Source of the DNA: Chrysoporthe austroafricana
Lineage: Eukaryota > Ascomycota > Sordariomycetes > Diaporthales > Cryphonectriaceae
Direction of reading: 5' to 3'
NCBI GenBank assembly: GCA_001051155.2
Contig: JYIP02000007.1
Location: 1,490,342 to 1,554,341, forward strand
DNA length: 64,000 nt
The first letter of the stretch is position 1. Each line of letters starts with the position of its first letter. Both the position numbers and the translations under genes were made by a program. Shown piece after piece: positions 1-11,915 of this stretch. Under the pieces are notes generated by a model. That model was not told the origin of the DNA. It ran no database searches and saw only the letters and a program-made list of their open reading frames with translations.

Positions 1-711
1 CGTTGGCCCCTCCGCATTGCTCTGTCTGACTATCCGTCTTCCTGTCTATCTTCTACACACACGCTATACTCTCGTGTATGTAACTATACAGACAGTATAT
101 CATACATACATACGCCACTCCCGTCGTTGTGGTTACGTCTATCTGTCTTCCTGTCGATCTGTCTACACCCACTATACTATTATGTATGTATATACTACAC
201 AGACACTAGATCATAGGCCACTCCCGTCGTGGTCACTTATAGCATAGCATCAGACGGGCTACTATAGCACGTCGTCAGACGCAGCGCCCAGGAGATAGAT
301 AATGTCACAAGAATACATCTCATTTCCATATTATAGCCTGCTGTATCGTGTGCCCCGTGTATCCAGAGAGAGGCAGCCCCGCCCTTCGAACCATTAGGGG
401 TATCCCGTCCGTGTTGAAAAGAACAAGCCTCCGATGTATCCAGTGAACACCAAGCCCCCGTCCGCCCTCCCCTTGATTGCTGTTTGCTGCTGTTGTCTAG
501 AAACCCCCGACGAGCCAACCAGCCCGGTCGGTACATACATTGTTCCAACATGACCCACCCACACGACAAATGGAAAAAGCGTAGCTGGCGGGCGAGCGCC
601 CCGCGGCGACCACCCCCTCCCTCCCTCCGTGTCGAATTACCTCCTCCTTTTCTTCTTCTTCCTTGTGACCGACACCTCGCACCGCACCCGCACCGACACC
701 CCGACGCACCC
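1..711. other. intergenic, 3' side of the 1703-aa gene; no gene seen
   Basis: No convincing coding region lies here. Open frames on both strands have only random or shadow composition. Bases 31-235 are two imperfect copies of a unit of about 109 bp (listed separately). The rest should hold the 3' UTR and terminator of the minus-strand gene that stops at 712. Confidence 0.6.
31..235. repeat. imperfect tandem duplication, unit about 109 bp
   Basis: The segment from 31 is repeated from 140. Both copies begin TATC(C/T)GTCTTCCTGTC, pass through a TGTATGTA-rich middle and end GCCACTCCCGTCGT. Copies differ by scattered substitutions and small gaps, so the duplication is not recent. No coding role is seen. 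Confidence 0.75.
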
Positions 712-3546
712 CTACTCGTCGAGCTTGAAGATGCGCCGCAGCGCCCCGAACTTCTTCTTCCGCCGCGCCCCGCCGCCGTCCACGCTGCCGCTGCCGCCCG
801 CGTGCTCCGTCTCGTACGTGCCCCCCGTCGACATGCGCCGCATCCGGAACCCGGGCTTCGGCAGCGCCGGCAGCGACCGTGCCGGCCGCGGCGCCCCCTC
901 GTGCCCCTCGGCTCCATCGTTGTCGTCATGGTCGTGGTCGTTGTCCCTGCCCGCCTCCTCCTCCTTTTCCCCCTCCTCCTCCACCGCCGCCCCGTCGTGG
1001 AGCGGCCAGCCCCCGCCGCCGCCGCCGCCCCCGGACCGCAGCGACGTGAGCTCCTCCGCCGTCCTCTCCAGGCCCGTGTCGCGCCGCGCCGCGCTGTCCA
1101 CCAGCCCCGGCCGCGCGATCTTGCCCCCGCCGTCGTGCTTCCTGTTGCGCCGCAGCAGCACCGACGACATGAACCCGCTGCGCCGAGACGGCGCCCGCCC
1201 CGAGCCGGCCCCGCGCCCGGACCGTTCCCGCCTGATGGTGGTGGCGGCGGCGGCGGCGTCGCCCGTCGCGCCGGCACTGGCGATCTGCGCGCCCTTCTCC
1301 TCGTCATCTCCGCCGCCGCCGAGGACCCCGTCTGATTCCTCCTCTTCTTCCGGCAGCGGCGGGCTCGGCGACTCCCTGCGCGCCCGAACCGTCTTAGGGA
1401 GCCCGCCCGCCCGCGCCACCGGCGCCGCCACGGGCAGCGGCTCGGCGGGTACCAGGTCCTCGTCGCTCGAGTCCTCGAAGCGGCCCGTGTACCGCCGCGG
1501 GAGCGCCTCGTCCTCATCGCTGGAGTCACCACCGCCAAACCTCGACCTGCGCCCGCCCTTCTTCTCCGCCGACCGCCCGAACGTCCCCGAGAGGCGCAGA
1601 TAGCCCCCCTTCCCGGAGTCGTCCGATGCCCGTCTGCCACCGCTAGCATCCCCGCGCAGCGTCGTGCGCATGCGCATGCGCGACCCCATGCTCACAGGTG
1701 GCGACGCGCCCCGCGCCCCCGGCGACAGGCCCCGCAGCGAGAGCCGGCTGGACGGCGGTCTCTCCTGGTCGGCCCCCGCCGCGGGGCCGCCGCGCATGGT
1801 CTTGCGCCCGAACCCGAGGCCCGACCCCTGCGGCCGCGCCCGCTGGAAGCTGCTGGCGCTGGAGTCAGACCCGCGGCGGCGCAGGCCCGGTTGCACGGCG
1901 CCATCTGCACCCGCCGCTGCCGCCGTCTCGGACGCTGCCCGCACGTGCCTGCTGCTGCCAGGCCTGCCGCCCGCGCTCGCAGGGGGCTGGTACGACGCCG
2001 GCCGCTGCCTGGGCGCCGCCGCCGCCGGCTCGGGCGCGTCAGGCCGCATCGACCTACGCATGTGCGTGCCTGTCTCGGCGGCGGCGGGAGGAGGGGGCTG
2101 CTGGCTCTCGGGACCGCGCATCGTCTTGCGCAGGCGCATGCCGCCGCTGCCCTCGGCCCTGGCGGGCGTCGCCTGCTGCTGTGGCTGCTGCTGCGCCCGC
2201 GGGTCCGTTGGCTTCTCGCCCACCGCGAGGCCGTCCGGCCCGGCCTTGGTGCCGGGCTTGATCATGTAGGTGCGGTTCGGGTCCGTAGCGGGCGCGGCGG
2301 CCGCCGCCGCCCCCCGCTGCTGGCCCAGCGCCGCCTTCTCCGCGTGCCTCTGCTCCACCGACTTCTTGCGCCGGGGCTTCCTCGCCTCGGGCTTGGCCTC
2401 CTCGAGGTCCGCCTCGACGCCCGCCTCCTCAGCGGCCTCCCTCTCCAGCATGGCGCGCTTCTCGGCCGAGAGGCTCCGCCAGTAGGCCTTGGCCGCCGCC
2501 CACGGGTCGTCGTCGGGCGCCGTGATCGTTTGGGGCGCCGCGGCAGACGCCTGCCCGCCCCCCCGCGGCGCCCGCGTCGGCGTGGCGGCCTCGGCGCGCT
2601 GGGTATTATGTGCCTTCTCTAGAACACCCCGCGGCGGCGTCTGGACCACCGGCGTCTCCACGACGGCGTCGAGTGACTGGAACCCGTCGCCCTCCACCTC
2701 GGAGAGGTCCTCGTAGGCGTCGCTGTAGACGCTGTCCCCGTCCGAGTCGTCCGTGAGCTCCTGGACAGCCGGCCGCGTCGCCAGGACCGTGCTAGGCGTG
2801 TGCGATGTAACCCTCGTATCCTGATCCTGCGCGACAGGCTCAAAGGTGCCCCCTCGCGCCGGCGCGGATTCCCCATCCGCATCCGTCTCGGTCTCGGTCT
2901 CCGGGAACTCCCCGGGGAAGTGGAGATGCGACGCGCGTTCCTGCTCCTGCTCCAGCTCGGGGACCGGGCTCGGCAGCGTAATCGAGATGGCCGGCGGCTG
3001 CGCCAGCGGCGCGCCCAGCCCCAGCCCCGTCGCCGCGGCTGCGTCCCCAAAGTCCTTAACGTCCACCGCCGCCGCCGCCGCGGACCCGTTGACGGGCCGG
3101 GGCGGGTCGGGCGGCACCGCGGTCGACGCCTGGCTGAGGCGGCTCCCCTCGGCCTCGAGCCGCGGCGTGTCGGCCAGCAGCGCCGCCTCGTCCTCGTCGT
3201 CGTCCGAGGAGGAGCTCTCCGTGTCCGCGTACCCGTCGCCCTCGATCGACGTGACGACGGGCGGCAGCGGCTCGCGCACCTTGGAGATGTTGGCCCCGTT
3301 CCGCAGGCCCTGCTCTTGGACGAGCGCGCCCAGCGCATGGTCGCTGGACGGGCCGGGCGGGAGGATGCCGGGCTTCCTCTCGAGCTCCGGGCTCGGCGGC
3401 TCCGAGGCCTCCAGCAGCGGCGGCTCGTGGGGCGGCCGCACGAGCGGGCGCTCCTCGGCCGGCCGGGGCGACGGCTTCCGGCGGATGCTGCCGAAGCTCG
3501 GCAGCGCGGGCCGCGGCTTCATGACCTCGTCGTCCTCAAGCGGGAC

Positions 3547-3580
<34 letters not shown>

Positions 3581-4548
3581 TTGTCCTTCTTCTTGTGGCC
3601 GATCCCGAGCGTATTGTACCACGCCCGCCGGGGCCCCCCTCCCGCGGTGGCCGCCTGCGGGCTCGGCGGCCCCGGGCTGTCCGTCTCGCCGCGTCCGGCG
3701 GCCTCGCCCACCACGACGGTGCTCTCGTCGTCGAAGCTCACGCGGACGGACTTCTTCCGCTGCGGGGGCGCCGCCGCCGCCGCCTCCTGCACCGCTGCCG
3801 GGGCAGCAGCGTCAGCGCTGGACGTGTCGGAGGCCGCCTCGCCCGGCGGCGACGCGCCGCGCGACGGGCTGCGCTTGAGGGCCGACTTGCGCGGCGAGAG
3901 CGACCGTGCCGGCGGCTCGTGCTTGACCACCAGCGTGTCCTGGACCGGGCCGAAGCGCGCGTTCCGCACGGGGCTGTTCGACTGCGTGCGCGACTGGCGG
4001 CGGAGGGCCTCCGTGTCGCGGGGCTCCGCGTACGCCGGTCTCTCCTGGGCCGGCGCAGGCTCCGGTGGGGCCGTCGACGCCGCCGCGAGCTCGAAGGGCG
4101 CCGCCGTCGCCGCGTCAGGCTTGTCGTCCGTGTTCTCGCTGTGCGGCGGGGACGGCACGCCGTGGGTATACACGCTATGCCGCACCGGCACAGCATCCAG
4201 GGCGCCCGCAGCAGCCCCGGCGGCCGGCTGCGTCGCGATGGGCGCCTCGAGCTCGGCGTCTGAGCTGGACTCTTCCTCCTCCTCCTCGCGCACGACCGAG
4301 GGCCGCCTGTGCAGACCAGCTTCGAGCATCTCGGGGAGCGGGGAGGGATAGACCTCGGGCGCGTTCGAGGCGGGCGACATAGAGATCTCGGTGTGGCGGA
4401 TCCGAGGCTCTGCTACACTGCTCTCGGTCTCCAGCCTCGGCGGCTCCGGGACCGCCTCGAGGGCGGGCTGTTCGTAGGAATCCTCCTCGGGTTCCTCGAC
4501 GACGTGCTGCCCCTCCCACTCGGGCTCCGCCTCGGGCCTCTGCGGGGC

Positions 4549-4594
<46 letters not shown>

Positions 4595-6102
4595 CTCTCC
4601 TCCTCGCGGTGCGACCGCAGGCTCGCGGCGGCGGCCATCTGCGCCTCGCTCGGCAGCGCCCCCGCGTCGACCGCGGCGCCGCGCGCGCGCCCCACGGTGC
4701 CCCTCGCGAGGTGCGACCCGGCGCGGCTCAGCATCGACTTCTTCTTGGGCCTGCTGGGCGGCTGCTGCTGCTGCTGCTGCAGCGCGGCCTGCGCCTGCTG
4801 CTCGGCGGCGAGCAGCTCGGCCCGCGGCACCATCCTCCTAGAGTTGGGGTCGTAGACGAGCGTCAGGTCGGACGCGGCGGACGACGGCCGCGGCGTCGGC
4901 TTGGTGGTCAAACCGCCGCCGCCGCCGCCGCCGCCGCCGCGCTGCGGGGAGAGGGTGGAGCTGCGCTTCCTGGGCTTCGGCTGGGGGTCCGCCGCGGCGG
5001 GCGCCGGCGAGTGGACGGGCGTCGGCGAGGCGACGCGCACGCGGGCCGGGTACGAGAAGTTGGTCGACGACTGGCGGCTCTCCGGGCGGCCCTCGCTCTC
5101 GCGTGCCGCCTGCATCTGCACGGGGCTCGGCTGTGTCTGTGTCTGTGTCTGCGCCTGCGGCTGCGCCCTGATGGGCGACGCCATGACCGCGTCGGAGGTC
5201 CTCACGCTCCCCAGGTCGCCGACCCTCGCGGCGCCGTACCACGACCCGGGCTCCTGGCCTCCGCGGCCGGCGGCCATCTTCTGCGAGGCGGTCCGGACCG
5301 GCGTGGTCACGATGCCCAGGCTCTTGGGCCTTGGCCCATCCCTGGCCCTGGCGGCGGCGACGTTCACGCTCTCCGGGAGGGCCGGGACCGGGGGCGGCTT
5401 CTCCATCTCGACGGCGTAGGGGCTCCGCGGGGTGCCGCCGCTGCTCAGCGAGCGCTGCTGGGCAGTGTTGTTTCCGGGGGAGGGCGAGCGGCGGAAGGTG
5501 CGCTCGGTCATGGACCCGGAGCTGGACTGCCTCCTGAGGCCGGAGGGGGCGGGGCGCGCTGTCGTGCTCGCGGCGCTGCGCGACGAGGACTGCGAGGCGC
5601 TCCGGCGGTGTGTGCGCTTCGTCTGGACGTCGGCGACGTTGGTCGGGGTCGTGGGGCGGGCGCGGAGGGCGGCGGCGGCGGCGGCGGCGCTGAGGGACGA
5701 GCTGCTGGAGGGGCGCCGGGTGCCGTTGAACGCGGAGAGGGCAGCGGAGGCCGCGGACGGGTTGGCAGCAGAGGCATGGAGTGGCTGCTAGGGGAGGAAG
5801 GTCACGAGACATCAGACGGGGCGTGCTTCCACGGTAGAAGAGAGAGAGACATGGTAGTGCATCAGGGGGGGGGGGGATCGTGCTCGTGCTCGTGCTCGTG
5901 CTCGTGGTGGGAGAGACGCTGCGAGAGCGTGCGAAGGGGAGAGAAGGGGGGAGGGGGGAGGCGAAGGAGGGAGGCGAAGGAGGGTGAAGCGAAGGGAGGG
6001 AGGACGGATCGCCGCCGTCCCCAAAACCGCGGAGGATAATGCACAACGGGCAACGGAGAGACATACCGGATTAGGCGGGCGATGCTTCCTGGACCCGAAC
6101 AT
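712..6102 (-). CDS. large intrinsically disordered fungal protein (1703 aa), unknown function
   Basis: Two exons on the minus strand. Exon 1 (6102-6067) encodes the 12-residue leader MFGSRKHRPPNP and ends at a GTATGT donor. Exon 2 runs from 5787 (or 5784, because the acceptor is a TAGCAG tandem) to the stop at 712. The frame stays open well upstream of the internal Met at 5511, which is why the split model is preferred. The protein is dominated by Ser, Pro, Ala and Arg. It has poly-Gln tracts near residues 348 and 410, acidic patches, and a repeated R-K/R-T/S-M/L-R motif between about 1228 and 1390. It ends in a basic amphipathic tail (KKKFGALRRIFKLDE). An N-terminal Asn-Pro/Ala-rich segment followed by Ser-rich repeats is widespread in Pezizomycotina proteins. 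A scaffold such as an eisosome Seg1-type organiser is possible but is a guess. No enzyme domain is visible. Confidence 0.8.
4552..4594. repeat. CTG/CAG microsatellite coding poly-Gln
   Basis: A run of CTG triplets with one TTG interruption, read on the minus strand as about 14 glutamines inside the 1703-aa protein. A shorter CTG run at about 4763-4782 codes a second poly-Gln. Length variation would be in frame. Confidence 0.9.
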
Positions 6103-6149
6103 TGTCTGATCCGGACTACCGAGCAGCGTGGCCCATCGTGGACAAGATG

Positions 6150-6236
6150 AAGATGTGTGTGTGGTATGTGCGTGTGGTGTGTGCGTGTGGTGTGTATGTG
6201 TGTGTATGTGAGTATGTGAGTATGTGAGTGTGTAGC
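6150..6236. repeat. TG-rich microsatellite
   Basis: Alternating GTGTG/TATG tract interrupted by CG and A. It lies about 50 bp upstream of the first exon of the minus-strand 1703-aa gene, so it is in the proximal promoter or 5' UTR of that gene. Confidence 0.8.
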
Positions 6237-6782
6237 CTTTGATACGGAAGAGAGAATAGAATGTCAAAGGGAGGAACTGGCTGGCTTGCTGCCTGCCTGC
6301 CTGCCTGCCTGCTGTGCAGTCGAGCAGAGGGGATGGATCGATGGGTGCAGACGAGAAAGGCGGCCGAGAGTTTTCAGCCCAGGACACACAAAAACCGATG
6401 ACGATGATGGGTCGATGAGCACTGGGAGCCGACGTTCGAGTCTGGGCTGGATCTGGTTTGGGTTGGTTTTTTTGGTTTGGCTTGTTTGGTTTTGGTTGGG
6501 AACGGCGCAGCGCAGAAAGGGCTCCAGCGTTGCTGCCAGCTAACAGAAGCTCGGGACACCAAGAGGCCTCGCACAGGGCCTGCCCAGCTGTGCTAGCCAG
6601 CACCCACAGCACCACCAGCACCACCAGCACCACTCACCCGCCTGAGGAGGAAAGCCTGCCCAGCCAGTGCCAGCCCAGCCAGCAGCCCAGCCCAGCCCAG
6701 CCCACCGCCGGTGTGACAAGGGGGGCGCCTCACGGTCATGCCGGCGCGGGCCCTGGCGAGGATCCCTTCCTCCTCCTCCTCC

Positions 6783-6823
6783 TACGTCCTCGTACGTCCT
6801 CGTACGTCCTCGTACGTCCTCGT
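6783..6823. repeat. 10-bp minisatellite, four copies
   Basis: The unit CGTACGTCCT (equivalently TACGTCCTCG) is repeated four times without change, each copy containing the palindrome TACGTA-like core GTAC. No coding role is seen. Confidence 0.85.
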
Positions 6824-8796
6824 CTCACTCTGAGAGAGACAGAAACACAACACAGACAGTTCCCAATCTGGGCCCGCGGCAAGGAGGAGAGGCCCCCAAA
6901 CCCTCCCCGTCGCATTCTCTCGATCGGGACAAGGCGCCTGGCGTCTCGTTCTGCATCCGATCAGGTCCCCAGTCCCCATCCATCTGGTCGCGGCTAGCCA
7001 AAAGTCAAATCCCCACCTGCATACTACATAACTCACATACTAGAAGAAGGGCAGATCCACCACCCGGGTTACATAGCAGGCACAAGCCGTGCCTAGCACT
7101 AAGGAAGTAGAACCCACGGGGGGACGGGACAGACGGACTTACAAGGGAGGTGGGCCCTACGTCATTGTACATTTCTTCTTCTTCTGCGACTCCCCCCCCC
7201 CCGGGGCCCAGGACAAGAACGAGAACACACATCGCAGAGATGGCGCGCCCTCGCTCGACGTCGAAAGGGCAACTAACAGTAGAAACAGTAGGTTAGGCAG
7301 GCTTGGGGGCGCAGGTGCAAGATGTCATGCCGTGATCTCCCCAGGCCAGCGAGGTGCGAGGGTACGGGCGTACAGCAGGACGATCGATGCACACCCCCGG
7401 CCCTCTCTGCAGATGGCTGAGCAAGGTGAAGGTCGAACCACTCCACTGAACAGAGAAAAAAAGACCAGCCCTCAACGTCGCGCCGTTCAATCATACGTAC
7501 TGGATGGAGATGAACGAACGGTGCGCCAGCCAGAGCCAGAGCCAGAGCCAGCGCAGTCCCGGTCCGGGGGGGGGAGGTCGGTCGCGCCGCGCCGCGCTGC
7601 GCCGTGTGGGTGGGATCATCCTTGGTTTTTTTTTCCCCCCCCGTCGGTCCATGCCAGAGCAGCACAGCAGCCAGGCTTATCCTCGAACGTGCACACTCCC
7701 TGCTGCCCCTTCTGACGTGGGGGGGGGATAAGGGATCAGGAAAAAAAAAAACAAGTGCTGTCTGTCACACCACGATGTGCTGTCGGACCAGCAGCTTGTC
7801 TTGTCTTGTTTCCGTCGCATCGCTCGTCGCTCGGCCCAGCGAGCGAAAGGTGACATCGCCAGACGGGCCAAGAGCCGTGCATACGTCATAGCCCACGCGC
7901 CTCCACAGCGCAAAGCAAAGGTAGTCTTGCTAGTAGTCTTAGTCATCATACCGACAACACATCAAAGCCGCAACACGACGAGAGGAGCCGTCCGCTCACA
8001 GTCCATAGTCGTCAATTGTACCGAGTAAGTACATTTGGTCTATCAGTAGCAGTAGTCTTCGTCCGTTCTGAAGCGGCGGCTATGACAAGGCTGCAGGGAG
8101 AGGACGTGTGCCTCTTGAGAGCGTCTACTCGGCCGGAAGGCAGCGCGCCGCCCGTGACGTGACCCCGTCGGTTCGGGCACGCCGCACCAGCCCTTCATCC
8201 GCCCTTTTCTCTCCTGCCAACGAACGCATGACGGCCTCCCTAACTCGATGCTTCCCGCCGGCCTCTCGTCGGCCCAGCGCCCAGCCAGCCAGCCCGGCCG
8301 ACGACGACGACCTCCTCTCACAAGCCCGGTCCTTTGCCCGACGGACCCACCGTGTGTAGGCCAGCCCGCCCCTGCGCACCACCCGTCGTCTCGCACGGAG
8401 GTCGGACCGTGGGAAGTTACCAGTGAATCTGTTAGCGACACTGCTATTGTGACAAGTCGGCCCATGCCGGGTCCCGTTTCGTTCGTGTGCTGTTTTGTGA
8501 TTTTTGTGTTGTATGATGATAGGGGAGAGTTGGTATCGAGGGGGTTTTCTGGTGATGCCGCGCGCAACAATACCCGTCATTGCAGTATGCAGTACGATAT
8601 TTCCCGTGAAGCCTGCAGGACCCGCCACTGCGAGTCCGCGTCAGAACCCGGCGCTGTCGTCGTCTTATCATCGCGAGGCGGGCGTCTGCTGTAGTCGGGA
8701 CTTCGGACGCTGGCGGTCCCCTGGTAAGACCACCTTCCCGAGTAGGAGGGGCCGCCACCAGCCACTGGCAGAGTCAGAATTTTGGAGCAGGACGTC

Positions 8797-10906
8797 CTAG
8801 TCCATGCCACGGCCCGCCTCCAGCCCGACCGCTCTTGCTTCGGGCCCTCCACCGCCTCTTGTGCCGCCGTCAGGCTCACGTCCCGGTGCGGCCGCATGGT
8901 TCTTCTCGATCGGCATCAGCATCAGGGGCTCCGAGTCGAGCTCGTAGTCGCCCTCCGCCTCGTACTCGTCCTCGTCAAACACCTCGCTCTGCGTGTCCTG
9001 GCTGTGCGTGTTGGCCATCGGCGGCGCCTGGTGCGCGTCGTTGGCCGGGCTGTGGACGTTGTTGTTGTTCGCGTGGTTCTTGGGCGGCATCTTGCTCTTC
9101 TTTCCCTTGCGGCTCCTAGCCTTGGCTTTCTCCCACACCCGCCGCCGCTCCTCCTCCTGCTGCCGGAGCTTGCGGTCCTTGATCTCGTACTGGCGGATGA
9201 GCGCCACCGGCGGGTAGCCGAAGATGCGCTCGTACTCGCAGAACTCACAGATCCACTGGTCTTCCGCCTTCTGCGGGTGGAGGTAGTTCTGTCTGGCCGT
9301 GTCCTCGCGCCGCTTGCGCGCCTGGAGGTGCAGGTCCCGGGCAGCGCGGCGCCGGTTCTTCCGCTCCGAAGTCACAGACTCGGGTGCCTCGGCCCGCACA
9401 CTACAGTCTGACGGAGGCCCTTCCTGTGAAGACACGTCGGGGGCCGCTTGCTGGTGGGGCTGGATGCCACGCGAGTGCAGGTAGTTCAGCACTGGTGCGT
9501 CGTAGTCGGTAGGGGCTGGCGAAGACGTCTTGGGGTCAGAGCCGGGCCATGCCAGCGATCCCGGGACCTGGGAGTCGCAGGTGAAGGTGAACTGGGTCGA
9601 CGCCGGCGTGGGCTTGGCAGACTGTTGTTGCTGTTGGTCGAGGAGGCTGGTATTCTCCTGTCCTCCTGGAGGGGCGAGCTTTTCTGCGTTGGCAATCGCG
9701 TTAGAAATAATGCCGGTGCTTTGCACTTGAGTACAGAGACTACGTCAGTTCGGACTTCAAAGCTCCCATGGTGCATCTTCTCTAGCAGGAGGGACAGCGG
9801 CGACGCAGATACCTCGTCCTCGCGGGGAGGAAAGGATGCGCAGACGCCTTGCTTGAGAAGGGAGAGGAGCTGCCTCGTCTTGACTCACCTGCTCGAGGGG
9901 ACCAGGCTGCAGCGCGGACCTTTGCGCTCCGTCCTAACCAGTTGCCGCCAGCATCCGAGAGTGCCTGCAGCGGACTCCTGCCATTTCTCGCTCTCCCAAA
10001 TCGGCCCCTCCCCGGTCCAGATACGTTTTGGCTGGCTGGCGTGAAACTACCCGACCCGTAGTAGGGAACAGAGGTCGAGTTTCCATTCTCACCAGGCCTG
10101 TCCGGAATGACTGCTAGCCCGCCCGGGAGAGAGTGAGCATCGTTCAAGCCATGATCGCCGAGGCCATGGGTGCCATTCATCTCCCCGGCAGTCGGAATCT
10201 TCCTCTTCTTCTTGTTGTTCGTATTCTCGAAGGAGTCATAGCCATCGGCAGAGGAAGCTGCCGAGGGCGGCGGCTGTGGGGAATGGCCCTGCCCTGCGGT
10301 CTCTGGTCTCTGCAACAAGCGAGCAGGACGGCCCAGGGACTCAGTCGGCGGGCGGGGCACTACAGTCCGCCTCGGCGCCACCTCGTCCAGATCTTCTTCA
10401 GCGCCAGCCCCATGCCTGCGAGATGGCAGGCGGCCCGCGAACGCGGGGCGGGAGCTGGGCTCCTCCTCCAAGAAGCCCCCCTTCAGAGCGCACGGGTATG
10501 AGAACAGCGCGGGCGTCGACTGGGGAGCTGGTGGATATTTGATGGAGTCGGCGGTCTCGGGGGACAATCGCTCGCGAAGACGACGCTTTGGCAGCGGTCG
10601 TATAGGACGGTCGGGACGGTCGTTGGTGCGATCGTTGTTGTGGTACACAGACGCGGAAGCGACAGAGTCCGAAGCCATGTCTTCGTCGTGGCCTGCCCGT
10701 CGAGGAACACCACCACACAAGGTTAGCGCACGGTGAAGCAGAAAGTGCAGTAAGACGAAGATGACTGTGTAGACGAGAATGTGGACTTTGATGTAGGATG
10801 AGGACAGCTGACGGCCCCCGCGCGAGGGCCCCGCGATGTCCTCGCAGACGCGGTCGTTTGTCAGGTCGGACATCGCCATCTCCTCACACGGTGGGAGAGC
10901 CGTCAT
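8797..10906 (-). CDS. conserved fungal protein of unknown function (583 aa, spliced model)
   Basis: Best model has three exons: 10906-10888, 10692-9889 and 9725-8797. Intron 1 (10887-10693, 195 bp) has a GTGAGG donor, a GCTAAC branch site and a GGGCAG acceptor. Intron 2 (9888-9726) has a GTGAGT donor, but the only acceptor that keeps frame is the weak TCAAG. The N-terminal third carries the basic stretch PIRPLPKRRLRERLSP. The middle has a Lys-rich KKKRKIP nuclear-localisation-like segment, and a block PRAxQSTGIISNAIANAEK spans the second junction. The C-terminal third has a C-x2-C pair (WICEFCEYERIFG) followed by a long basic helix and an acidic tail. The composition suggests a nuclear protein, which is inference. 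Unspliced intron 1 would keep frame and add a hydrophobic helix (see findings). An alternative start is Met 10678. Confidence 0.75.
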
Positions 10907-11830
10907 TGCTGTCGGGCATGTGAAGAAAGGTGGTGGTGAAGGCGCCTAGGGTCGGGAAGAGGGCATTACGAACGCGGAGGAAGGTGAGAATTAAGGCGAC
11001 AGGAACCTTGTCTCGATGTTGGCGTTGTCTGGTGGGAGGGACGGAGACATGGTGAAGTGTATGTAGACTGACCCATTACGGCCTAAGCAAAACTTCAAGG
11101 CTGCAAATTTGCTCCCAGCAAACCCAAGCACCCCAAGCTCCAGAGCCAATGATATACTGCGCTTTGTCCCCTCCTGCTCCCCTCGACGATTGGTGATAGC
11201 AATGTGACGCTGGGGGTCGGAGCAAGTTCGACGAGATATTGGAGGGGTTGAGGGTCGGCGTTGGCAGCTCAGAGGAGTGGAGGTCGATATCGCAGCTGGC
11301 TCCAGGTCTAGACAAGAACTCGCGTCAGAACAATCCAGAAAGCATACAATCCATCATCACCTGCCCCGATGCAAAGAACAAGGTGCATTGTGCCTGACAG
11401 AGCTGAAGAGAGGGTGAGAAGCCCCAGCAGGCTTCTCCACAGGACCCAAGCCAGAGCACTATTCAGAGCCCCCCCACGGCGGAGTCCTCAGCACCCGGCT
11501 GTTGATGATGGATGACGGGTGACGGGGTGCTGCGGAGGGGTGAACAGGCATCTCTCGGCCCTCGAGCATACAGGCACAGCATAAAGAACAATGATCGAGG
11601 CCCAACCCACCTTCACTGCGGTCCACAAGTTCGGGTTGTCCTCGCCTCAAAGAGGATCGGCCTCTGCTGGGGGAAGCAAGATGCCCGACAGGGCAGAGAA
11701 CAGATAGAGCAAAGAGGGGAGCAAAGGCTTCGGTGCTGAAGCTATTGAGGCTATGCAATGGATCAATGGCCGCTGGCGATCTGCAAGAGGGCGGCTGCCT
11801 TGGTATCAGATGCAAGAAGGTAAGCTGCTT

Positions 11831-11858
11831 GGTGGAGGTGGTGGTGGTGGTGGTGGTG

Positions 11859-11891
<33 letters not shown>

Positions 11892-11915
11892 GTGGTGGTC
11901 GTGGTCGTAGTGGTG
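11831..11915. repeat. GGT/GGC trinucleotide microsatellite
   Basis: A run of GGT triplets passes into about nine GGC triplets and back to GGT/CGT. No supported gene covers it; the poly-Gly, poly-Thr and poly-Ala frames it opens are artefacts. Confidence 0.9.

Larger units (their letters stand above)
6103..8796. other. 2.7 kb intergenic region rich in simple repeats; no gene supported
   Basis: Frames of 60-270 codons exist on both strands, but they are repeat-driven or overlap each other and lack any recognisable domain. Visible repeats are a TG tract (about 6150-6236), TGCC (6289-6312), CAC/CAG-rich triplets (6605-6640), four copies of a 10-mer CGTACGTCCT (6783-6823) and GAGCCA (7526-7551). 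The part next to 6102 should carry the promoter of the 1703-aa gene, and the part next to 8797 the 3' end of the following gene. Confidence 0.55.

Noticed and set aside
237..1649. 470-codon minus-strand frame and several plus-strand frames over the 1703-aa gene
   Set aside because: Arg/Pro/Ala-rich shadows of a GC-rich repeat-laden coding region in other frames; no independent start context or domain.
2800..4351. Two plus-strand frames of about 490-500 codons
   Set aside because: Antisense shadows of the same gene, with poly-Leu and poly-Ser from CTG/TCC repeats.
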